The notes beneath the pieces were generated by a model, which was given only the letters and a program-made list of their open reading frames with translations, ran no database searches and was not told the DNA's origin. The position numbers and the translations under genes were made by a program. This document shows positions 1 to 5,591 of a stretch of 12,119 nucleotides of DNA, piece by piece; position 1 is the stretch's first letter, and each line of letters begins with the position of its first letter. The stretch covers positions 973 through 13,091 of the forward strand of contig MFCJ01000141.1 in the NCBI GenBank assembly GCA_001775255.1. The letters run 5' to 3'. The stretch is from Candidatus Dadabacteria bacterium RIFCSPHIGHO2_12_FULL_53_21 (GTDB taxonomy: Bacteria; Desulfobacterota_D; UBA1144; Nemesobacterales; UBA2774).

Positions 1-405
1 GTATACCTTGGGAAGCTCGTACTTCGGATGGAGTATCTTGTTGGCCAGCTCCCCGTCGTTCGTGAGTATGATCAGACCCTCGGCATCATAATCGAGCCTG
101 CCGACCGGGAACACCCTCTCGGGTATGCCCTTTATGAGCTCTTCTATCGTTTTTTTCTTATCCTGCCCCTCGCCGAGCGCCGTTATGTAAAGTTTCGGCT
201 TATACAAGATTACATATCTTTTCAACTCAGGGGCGAGCACTTTCCCCAACACCTCGATCCTGTCCGATTCGGTATCTATGTTGCGCCCGAGCTCCCTCAC
301 GACTTTCCCGTTTATCCTCACCCCGCCGCTCTCAATGAGCTCGTCCGCCTTTCTCCTCGATGCGACCCCGCACATGGAGAGGTATCTGTTCAGCCTTACT
401 ATCAA
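1..405 (-). CDS. Pseudouridine synthase, RsuA/RluB family (C-terminus cut by window edge)
   Basis: Enzyme that isomerises a specific uridine in ribosomal RNA to pseudouridine. 135 residues are visible and the reading frame is open to position 1. Residues 2 to about 50 form an S4 RNA-binding domain (RLNRYLSMCGVASRRKADEL, then SGGVRINGK). The catalytic-domain signature GRLDYDAEGL lies at about 102-111, with D105 as the expected nucleophile. The start is inferred: a TTG at 405-403 sits 9 bases after a strong AAGGAG (420-415), and the frame is closed upstream by the TGA of the preceding gene (441-439), with no ATG before the conserved S4 region. It is the last visible gene of a leftward unit, 33 bases after its neighbour. 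The family is certain; whether it is RluB, RsuA, RluE or RluF is not, because the C-terminus is missing. Confidence 0.9.
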   Translation of the reverse strand, partial: MIVRLNRYLSMCGVASRRKADELIESGGVRINGKVVRELGRNIDTESDRIEVLGKVLAPELKRYVILYKPKLYITALGEGQDKKKTIEELIKGIPERVFPVGRLDYDAEGLIILTNDGELANKILHPKYELPKVY

Positions 406-438
406 TACAATTATCTCCTTTAAAATCCACCTGTGATG

Positions 439-831
439 TCAGTTCGCATAAAGGGCCTCTCTCTTGGCCCAGAGCGTTTTGTTGCTGCCTCTCAACACGA
501 ACTTGACGAAGCCCTGGCTTTTATCCATCATCGACGCCTTTTCGTTCCCGTTCAGCTTAATGCAGCGCGTGTCGTCCGAAACGAGCTGCTCAGCGAGCGC
601 GCCCTGCCCCGCCTCCGTAAATTGGTAATACTTCTGAACATCGATTTTATTGTAACAGGCCGGATAACCCGCCTCCGTAAAACATTCCCTGTTCTGAAAA
701 TCACAGACGGTTTTTTCGGAGCGGGCGTATTCCACGGGCATTAATGCGAAGCAGGCGCATGTAATGAAAGCGAGTACGCAGGTTAGTTTTATTGAAAGTA
801 AATTATGGAGTTTTAAATTGTCACGATTCAT
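439..831 (-). CDS. Small secreted protein with four cysteines, function unknown
   Basis: I do not recognise a family. The 130-residue product starts with a basic N-terminus followed by a hydrophobic segment at about 13-30 (itself with three cysteines), as in a Sec signal peptide; cleavage is probably between residues 29 and 37. No good lipobox is visible. The mature part has four cysteines (C43, C50, C59, C90), enough for two disulfides, so a periplasmic location is likely. The ATG at 831 has AAGGAG 12 bases upstream (850-845), rather far but the best available. The gene lies 48 bases after the DUF4412-like gene and 33 bases before the pseudouridine synthase gene, all on the minus strand, so co-transcription is likely. 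The overlapping plus-strand reading frame shows no family features and is taken as a shadow. Confidence 0.65.
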   Translation of the reverse strand: MNRDNLKLHNLLSIKLTCVLAFITCACFALMPVEYARSEKTVCDFQNRECFTEAGYPACYNKIDVQKYYQFTEAGQGALAEQLVSDDTRCIKLNGNEKASMMDKSQGFVKFVLRGSNKTLWAKREALYAN

Positions 832-879
832 CGCTGGGCATATCTCCTTGTGCAGCGGGCTGTATAATCAAACCGGGCT

Positions 880-1701
880 CTATCGATTCGTGCTCGTATT
901 CTGCCGGGCGTAGCCCGCGGGGGGCTCCATGTCGGAGGGATCGACGCTGGTCTTCTCAGACGATTTGAACGTCGATTCCGCGTCTACCTTCCCCTCATCG
1001 TATTCTATCGTCTCTATCGGGAAGCCGTTAAGCTGTCTCAGCTGGTTGAAAACGTTCCTTTCGAACTGTACCTGCTCTCCGATCATGCTCCCGCCCTTCG
1101 AAAAGGATTTAGCCATCTGGTCCATAAAATCCGCCATACGGAGCATAACGGCCATCATTTCCTCTCCCCCCTCTATACTGTTCCAATTGGCGACGCAGTG
1201 CTGCCTCACCTTTTCATCCCCTCTGAAAACGTCGTATTTCGTGCACGAGACCCCGTTCACATTCCCTTCCCCCGCTTTTTTTAATACGGGCTCGATATAC
1301 TTGCCCCCGCCGGCACCCGGCATCTTCTGCCTCATAATCTCTTTCATTTTTTCCTGCTGATCCGGGGGCATATCCTTCATCGCCGCCTCCATCTGGCTCA
1401 TCGCCTGCTCAAGCTGCGCAGCCAGCGAGTTCATCGCCGCTTCGTCCATGACGAGGTAAGTCTTGTCGTCGTGATTGATCATTATTACCTCGTTCTTGTC
1501 GCCGTGGAATACCATCGAGCCTTCGAGCTCCGTCCCGTTCTCATAAAAATCCATGCGCAGGTTCTTGTCCTTTACCTTACCCTTTATCTGACCGACCGAT
1601 GCCGGACTCATCTCTTTCTGCTCCATCACGAATAGTACGTCCGCATAAGAGCCATGTGCGAAGAATATAGCGAATATCGTTAACGCGAGCATCTTTAGCA
1701 T
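880..1701 (-). CDS. Secreted DUF4412-like protein
   Basis: Predicted periplasmic protein of 273 residues, biochemical role unknown. It begins with a short signal peptide (about 1-20, cleavage likely at SYA/D). The mature part has the pattern of DUF4412-type proteins: an N-terminal stretch of beta strands ending in KTYLVMDE (80-87), a methionine- and glutamine-rich helical stretch at about 89-127, then a second strand region with a probable disulfide pair (C153 and C169) and a closing PIETIEYDEGK motif with PPAGYA near the C-terminus. The DUF4412 assignment rests on this architecture by eye, not a profile search. The ATG at 1701 follows AAGGGGGGCAGCA, a usable ribosome-binding site. It is first in a leftward unit and divergent from nuoA. 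Alternatively it could be read as a general LolA/outer-membrane-sorting-like fold. Confidence 0.75.
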   Translation of the reverse strand: MLKMLALTIFAIFFAHGSYADVLFVMEQKEMSPASVGQIKGKVKDKNLRMDFYENGTELEGSMVFHGDKNEVIMINHDDKTYLVMDEAAMNSLAAQLEQAMSQMEAAMKDMPPDQQEKMKEIMRQKMPGAGGGKYIEPVLKKAGEGNVNGVSCTKYDVFRGDEKVRQHCVANWNSIEGGEEMMAVMLRMADFMDQMAKSFSKGGSMIGEQVQFERNVFNQLRQLNGFPIETIEYDEGKVDAESTFKSSEKTSVDPSDMEPPAGYARQNTSTNR

Positions 1702-1728
1702 TGCTGCCCCCCTTGCAAATTTGGATTA

Positions 1729-1737
1729 ATTCTAACA
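1729..1737 (-). promoter_or_regulatory. Possible extended -10 promoter for the leftward secreted-protein unit
   Basis: On the minus strand TGTTAGAAT reads as an extended -10 element: TG, one base, then TAGAAT, which matches TATAAT at five of six positions. It is 28 bases upstream of the ATG at 1701. The best spaced -35 candidate (GATGAA, 1757-1752) is poor, which an extended -10 would tolerate. Inference from sequence only. Confidence 0.35.
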
Positions 1738-1805
1738 TATCGGACCCGACATTCATCTCTCCCTCGAAGCGCCCGGGACTTCTCCGCAAATGACTGTAGA
1801 AATTC

Positions 1806-1840
1806 TTGACAATTCTCATGCACAACTTAACCTAATGCAG
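1806..1840 (+). promoter_or_regulatory. Possible nuoA promoter with consensus -35 close to the start codon
   Basis: A perfect TTGACA lies at 1806-1811. The -10 candidates are TAACCT (1828-1833, 16-base spacer, three of six matches) and CCTAAT (1831-1836, 19-base spacer, four of six). Either would start transcription at or next to the GTG start codon at 1840, giving an mRNA with no or almost no leader. The -35 lies between two copies of AATTCT (1801-1806 and 1811-1816) set 10 bases apart. The -10 is weak, so this is tentative. Confidence 0.35.
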
Positions 1841-2196
1841 TGCTCAGCGGCTATATCCCCATACTAATAATAATAATACTTGCGATAGCGCTTGCGGCCG
1901 CTATGCTGGGTTTATCGGCGTCGCTCGGACCCAGGCGCGACTCCAGGCGGAAACTGTCCCCTTACGAGTCGGGAATACCCCCCACGGGAGACACGCGGGG
2001 GAGGTTTTCGATCAAGTACTATCTCGTAGGCGCGTTATTTATACTTTTCGATGTGGAGGCCGTGTTCCTCTTCGCCTGGGCCGTGGTTTTTAAGGAGCTC
2101 GGAATTCTGGCATTCGTAGAAATCATAGTGTTTCTGATAATCATTATGGGCGGTTACTTTTATATTGTGAAAAAAGGAGCACTCGAATGGGAGTAA
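1840..2196 (+). CDS. nuoA: NADH-quinone oxidoreductase subunit A
   Basis: Membrane subunit A of respiratory complex I (ND3 homologue), which helps seal the quinone channel at the junction of the membrane and peripheral arms. The 118 residues give three transmembrane helices at about 5-27, 60-83 and 87-109. The conserved loop is present as SPYESGIPP (40-48), with Y where mitochondrial ND3 has its switch cysteine, and the second helix carries the conserved acidic pair D71 and E73 in LFDVEAVFLFAW. The GTG at 1840 is the first possible start after an in-frame TAA at 1828-1830 and fits the usual N-terminus, but no Shine-Dalgarno sequence precedes it, so translation may be leaderless. It is first in nuoABCD and overlaps nuoB by 10 bases. 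Confidence 0.95.
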   Translation: MLSGYIPILIIIILAIALAAAMLGLSASLGPRRDSRRKLSPYESGIPPTGDTRGRFSIKYYLVGALFILFDVEAVFLFAWAVVFKELGILAFVEIIVFLIIIMGGYFYIVKKGALEWE

Positions 2197-2672
2197 ATTC
2201 GAATTCGCTGCTGGGTGGCGACGGATTCATCACAACCACCATAGAGGCATTCGCCAACTGGGGGAGAAAGAACAGCCTCTGGCCGATGCCGTTCGGAACA
2301 GCGTGCTGCGCAATTGAAATGATGGGCGTATTCGCTTCGAGGTTCGACCTCTCCAGGTTCGGCGCGGAAGTAGCCCGTTTCTCGCCGAGGCAGGCCGACC
2401 TTATGATCGTATCGGGCACTATTACATACAAAATGGCATCCGTCTGCAGGATGATATACGATCAGATGCCCGAACCCAAATGGGTTATCGCGATGGGCTC
2501 CTGTACCTGCGGCGGCGGCCCCTTCGACAGCTATGCCGTCGTTCAGGGGATCGACGAATTCCTCCCCGTGGACGTGTATATAGGAGGGTGCCCGCCGAGG
2601 CCCGAAGCCATTATCGACGCAGTCATGAAGATACAGAAAAAGATCGATCTCGAAGGGGCCCCGATATTATGA
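2187..2672 (+). CDS. nuoB: NADH-quinone oxidoreductase subunit B (N2 cluster)
   Basis: Peripheral-arm subunit B (PSST homologue) of complex I, which holds the terminal [4Fe-4S] cluster N2 that passes electrons to quinone. The 161-residue protein has the four expected ligands: tandem C40-C41 in GTACCAIE, C106 in MGSCTCGGGPF, and C135 in GGCPPRPE. C87 and C108 are additional cysteines, C108 lying two residues after a ligand. The ATG at 2187 has AGGAG seven bases upstream, inside the end of nuoA, so its translation is probably coupled to nuoA. The stop codon overlaps the nuoC start as ATGA. Length and motifs are normal for the family. Confidence 0.97.
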   Translation: MGVNSNSLLGGDGFITTTIEAFANWGRKNSLWPMPFGTACCAIEMMGVFASRFDLSRFGAEVARFSPRQADLMIVSGTITYKMASVCRMIYDQMPEPKWVIAMGSCTCGGGPFDSYAVVQGIDEFLPVDVYIGGCPPRPEAIIDAVMKIQKKIDLEGAPIL

Positions 2673-3190
2673 GTTTCGATTTCGACTCCCTGATTGCAGC
2701 CATTAATTCCGCATACCCCGGGGCCGTAAAAGAAAGGATCGAATACAGAGGGGAAACGACCCTCATCATAGACAAAGACAGGATTTCCAGCGTCTGCGGA
2801 CACCTTAAAGGCACGTTCGGGTTCACGTTCCTGGCCGACCTTACGGCCGTGGACTATCTCGAAATCAGGACGCCCCGTTACGAAGTCGTCTATCACGTCC
2901 ACAGGTTCGGGCCTGAAATCGATGAAAATATCAGATTGAGACTGAAAGCCGAGGTCCATGGGGACAATCCCAAAATAGATTCCGTAACGCATATCTGGAG
3001 CGGAGCCGACTGGCTCGAAAGAGAGGTTTACGATATGTTCGGCATCGTATTCACCGGCCACCCCGATCTCAGGCGGATTCTCATGCCCGAGGACTACGAG
3101 CCCTTCCCCCTCAGGAAGGACTTCGACGTCAGGGACCGCGAGGCCTCCAAGCGTTCGTTCGAAAGGGCGCTCAGGGAGGGGGGCGACTAA
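2669..3190 (+). CDS. nuoC: NADH-quinone oxidoreductase subunit C
   Basis: 30 kDa-type peripheral subunit of complex I, which packs against NuoD at the base of the hydrophilic arm. The frame is open from much further upstream, but those codons lie inside nuoB in another frame. The real start is the ATG at 2669, which overlaps the nuoB stop in ATGA and gives a normal N-terminus and 173 residues. The family signature is clear at about 117-138 (EREVYDMFGIVFTGHPDLRR and following IL), followed by EDYEPFPLRKDF. It is separate from nuoD, not fused as in Escherichia coli. A GAAGGGG stretch about ten bases upstream could serve as the ribosome-binding site. The TAA stop is three bases from the nuoD ATG. 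Confidence 0.97.
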   Translation: MSFDFDSLIAAINSAYPGAVKERIEYRGETTLIIDKDRISSVCGHLKGTFGFTFLADLTAVDYLEIRTPRYEVVYHVHRFGPEIDENIRLRLKAEVHGDNPKIDSVTHIWSGADWLEREVYDMFGIVFTGHPDLRRILMPEDYEPFPLRKDFDVRDREASKRSFERALREGGD

Positions 3191-3193
3191 CTA

Positions 3194-4423
3194 ATGGAAA
3201 GAGTGGAATTCATCAGTCAGGAAGCGAATTTTAACGCAGATACCGGCATAAGGACCGAGACCATGATGCTGAACATGGGGCCACAGCATCCGGCCACTCA
3301 CGGGGTCCTGCGCGTAGTCCTGTATCTCGACGGCGAGACCGTGGTGAAAGCGGTCCCTTATATCGGCTACCTCCACAGGGGTATCGAAAAGCTCTGCGAG
3401 CATATTACTTACCAGCAGTGCCTGCCGTACACGGACAGGATGGACTATCTGGCCTCCATCTGCAATAACATAGGTTATATACTGACAGTCGAAAAATTGC
3501 TCGGCATACAGGACGCGATTCCCGAGAGGGCGAAGACCGCAGAGGTAATACTCTTCGAGCTCGGCAGGATCGAGTCGCATCTCGTCGGAATCGGGACAAA
3601 CGCGCTCGACCTGGGCGCCATGAGCGCCTTCCTGTACTGCTTTAAGGAAAGGGAGCGGATATACGATATACTCGAGACCGTATGCGGAGCGCGGCTCACC
3701 ACATCCTATCCGAGGGTCGGCGGACTGCCGCTCGACCTCCCCGACGATTTCGAAGAGAAGGTCAGGAATTTCCTCAAGGTATTTCCGGCCACGCTTGCCG
3801 AAGTGGACAGTCTCCTCACCAGGAACCGGATATGGATCGACAGGACGAAAGGTGTCGCCACGATCAGCGCTGAGGACGCGATAGACCTGGGGCTCACCGG
3901 CCCTGCCCTCAGGGGGAGCGGTGTGCCCTACGATGTAAGGAAGGCCATGCCTTATCTCGGATATGAGAACTACGATTTCGAGGTCCCGGTCGCCAATGAA
4001 GGGGACGCGTACTCGAGGTTCCTGTGCAGGATGGAAGAGATGCGCCAGAGCCTGAAGATCATCGAGCAGGGTATAAACAACCTGCCTGACGGCCCTTACG
4101 CGGCAGACTTGCCGGACGTTGTGCTGCCCGAAAAGGAGCTCACATACACGAGAATGGAGTCCCTTATAAGGCACTTCGTCCTCGTATACGAAGGGTTCAA
4201 GCCCCCGGCAGGGGAGGTCCAGCACGCGGTAGAGAACCCCAAGGGCGAGCTCTCCTATTACCTCGTGAGCGACGGCACCGGAAAACCCTACAGGATGCGC
4301 GTGAGGGGGCCGTCTTTCGTCAATATGCAGGCCCTTCCGAACATGGTTAAAGGGAGGCTCCTGGCCGACGTCATCGCCGCCATCGGCAGCCTCGATATCG
4401 TGCTCGGCGAGATAGACAGGTAG
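3194..4423 (+). CDS. nuoD: NADH-quinone oxidoreductase subunit D
   Basis: 49 kDa-type subunit of complex I, related to the large subunit of NiFe hydrogenases but without the metal site, which forms most of the quinone headgroup pocket. The 409 residues match the usual length. The N-terminal motif MGPQHPATHG (28-37) supplies H32 and H36, and YTDRMDY (79-85) supplies Y85. H36 and Y85 align with the quinone-binding histidine and tyrosine known in Thermus (H38 and Y87), an offset of two. LHRGIEK (60-66) and the C-terminal LVSDGTGKPYRMRVRGPSF region are also conserved. A GGGAGGGGGG tract at the end of nuoC provides the ribosome-binding site. It ends the operon here: no nuoE, F, G, H or later gene follows. 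Confidence 0.98.
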   Translation: MERVEFISQEANFNADTGIRTETMMLNMGPQHPATHGVLRVVLYLDGETVVKAVPYIGYLHRGIEKLCEHITYQQCLPYTDRMDYLASICNNIGYILTVEKLLGIQDAIPERAKTAEVILFELGRIESHLVGIGTNALDLGAMSAFLYCFKERERIYDILETVCGARLTTSYPRVGGLPLDLPDDFEEKVRNFLKVFPATLAEVDSLLTRNRIWIDRTKGVATISAEDAIDLGLTGPALRGSGVPYDVRKAMPYLGYENYDFEVPVANEGDAYSRFLCRMEEMRQSLKIIEQGINNLPDGPYAADLPDVVLPEKELTYTRMESLIRHFVLVYEGFKPPAGEVQHAVENPKGELSYYLVSDGTGKPYRMRVRGPSFVNMQALPNMVKGRLLADVIAAIGSLDIVLGEIDR

Positions 4424-4474
4424 GGCCTGATTAAATCAAGCTTATTTATTCCTCAAGCGGACACAGACACATTC

Positions 4475-4560
4475 AAAACCCTGAACGAAATCATTCAGTG
4501 CCGGAGTTTCGTGTTTCAGATTCCGATTATTAAAATGTATATTGGAGCCGGCAGGGTTTT
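4475..4560. terminator. Nested inverted repeats between convergent genes, possible bidirectional terminator
   Basis: The 136-base gap between nuoD and the convergent small gene contains a perfect 9-base inverted repeat, AAAACCCTG at 4475-4483 and CAGGGTTTT at 4552-4560. On the plus strand its right arm ends in a run of five T (4557-4561), and on the minus strand the other arm ends in four T. Inside it lies a second stem, CTGAACGAAA (4481-4490) with TTTCG (4507-4511) and TTCAG (4515-4519), with a three-base bulge. The large outer loop and low GC make this weaker than a textbook terminator. The right arm touches the stop codon of the minus-strand gene. Confidence 0.35.
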
Positions 4561-4889
4561 TATAGAGACGACCAGCATTTGGTCGCGAGCGGATTGAAGT
4601 CGCCGTTGTGGACATGGACGCATAGGCTCTGCCCCAGGTCCGTCTGCGCGAGGAGTATGACCTTGTCCGCTACCGCCTGCGCGTTTGCCTGGTTCACGCC
4701 GTCGGCGTAAACCCATAAATCGAGCGGCGACTGCCATGACGCCTGTATGACGTCCGGGAGCGACTTTACTTCCACGGCGAAATTTTGCTGTGCCATAGTG
4801 GGGCTGAATCCCTGGTCCTGGGAATAAGCAAGTACGCTAATCAAAACAACCATCGCCGCAATCGAACATGAAGTCAGTAATCCTCTCAT
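4560..4889 (-). CDS. Small secreted protein downstream of lolA, function unknown
   Basis: No family recognised. Starting at the ATG at 4889 the product is 109 residues, with a signal peptide at about 1-23 (MRGLLTSCSIAAMVVLISVL, cleavage near AYS/Q). The mature part includes SWQSPLDLWVYADGVNQANA, then QAVADKVILLAQTDLG, and two cysteines (C90, C105) near the C-terminus. I chose this start because GGAGG (4902-4898) stands eight bases upstream. The in-frame ATG at 4904 would add five residues but has no ribosome-binding site and would place the GGAGG inside the gene. It lies 24 bases after lolA on the same strand, so it is probably the last cistron of ftsK-lolA. A periplasmic location is likely; the role is unknown. 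Confidence 0.7.
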   Translation of the reverse strand: MRGLLTSCSIAAMVVLISVLAYSQDQGFSPTMAQQNFAVEVKSLPDVIQASWQSPLDLWVYADGVNQANAQAVADKVILLAQTDLGQSLCVHVHNGDFNPLATKCWSSL

Positions 4890-4913
4890 AGACAAATCCT
4901 CCATTCCGGTTTC

Positions 4914-5591
4914 TTATTGCCCGGCGGCTGACGTCGGAGGTTTTATTATCTCGACACCGCCCGGCGCCTTGAAATCAAACAAAGAATCCGAAACCCCTTT
5001 ATCGACTTCTACATTCTTCAATAAAACCTTGGTCAAATTCCCGAAAGGATCATAGAGATAGAGCGTGTTCACCATCATCGTACTCTTGTTTATGGCCAGG
5101 GTTACCTTGTTGTAATCTTCCCCTTCCTCCTTCGGCCTGAGGTCGATAAGGTAGCTCCCGTCGGCCTCGAATTCCCCGGATTCAGAGAAGCTGGTTTTGT
5201 AGAGGTCCTTTATTTTCCCGAGCCCCGAGAGCAGTGTGGATGTACTCTCGGTCTCCGAGACCTGATTCAATGGGGATTCTATCACCTGCTTTTCCTCTTC
5301 ATTATAGAACCAGAGGGTACGCCCGTCCGACACTATCTGGTCCTTATACGGCTCATAGTAATTCCATCTCATCTTTCCCGGCTTTTTAAACCAGACCTCG
5401 CCGTCCGATTTCTGCACAGTGTTCAAGGCTTTGACCGTGGCCTCCTGAGTAAAATCCGCATGGAAATCCTCTATCCCTTCGTACTTCTTCTGAATCTTGT
5501 CGACTACGACGTCAATGCTTTCGTTCTGCACGGAATATCCGGCAGTCGATGTAAATAATAACCCCAAAATGACTAAAATGATCTTTTTCAA
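4914..5591 (-). CDS. lolA: Outer-membrane lipoprotein carrier protein LolA
   Basis: Periplasmic chaperone that takes lipoproteins released by LolCDE from the inner membrane and delivers them to the outer-membrane receptor (LolB or an equivalent). The 225 residues begin with a signal peptide (about 1-20). The family pattern follows: DFHADFTQEA (42-51), GEVWFKKPGKMRWNYYEP (64-81), SDGRTLWFYN (88-97), and the closing FDFKAPGGVEII (205-216). R75 occupies the place of the conserved arginine in the beta sheet. It starts with TTG at 5591, overlapping the ftsK stop as TTGA, with GAGAGG eight bases upstream, so translation is probably coupled to ftsK. The ftsK-lolA order is the same as in many proteobacteria, which supports the assignment. 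Its presence implies an outer membrane. Confidence 0.93.
   Translation of the reverse strand: MKKIILVILGLLFTSTAGYSVQNESIDVVVDKIQKKYEGIEDFHADFTQEATVKALNTVQKSDGEVWFKKPGKMRWNYYEPYKDQIVSDGRTLWFYNEEEKQVIESPLNQVSETESTSTLLSGLGKIKDLYKTSFSESGEFEADGSYLIDLRPKEEGEDYNKVTLAINKSTMMVNTLYLYDPFGNLTKVLLKNVEVDKGVSDSLFDFKAPGGVEIIKPPTSAAGQ

Noticed and set aside
28..423. 131-residue plus-strand frame at the left edge
   Set aside because: The opposite strand encodes an unmistakable S4 domain and GRLD motif of a pseudouridine synthase.
433..744. 103-residue plus-strand frame opposite the small four-cysteine protein
   Set aside because: No ribosome-binding site or family features; the minus-strand frame has a signal peptide, ribosome-binding site and operon context.
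1577..1825. 82-residue minus-strand frame spanning the nuoA divergent region
   Set aside because: More than a third is an out-of-frame reading of the DUF4412-like gene and the rest covers the promoter region; the product is not protein-like.
2480..2668. N-terminal extension of nuoC into nuoB
   Set aside because: It is nuoB read in another frame. The ATG at 2669 in the ATGA overlap gives the normal NuoC N-terminus.
3170..3190. G-rich run at the end of nuoC considered as a KOPS-type FtsK-orienting site
   Set aside because: It does not match GGGNAGGG and is better explained as the nuoD ribosome-binding site.
3191..4225. 344-residue open frame antisense to nuoD
   Set aside because: nuoD is certain on the other strand. 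The antisense product is rich in Arg, Val and Pro with no recognisable motifs, as expected of a shadow frame opposite biased codons.
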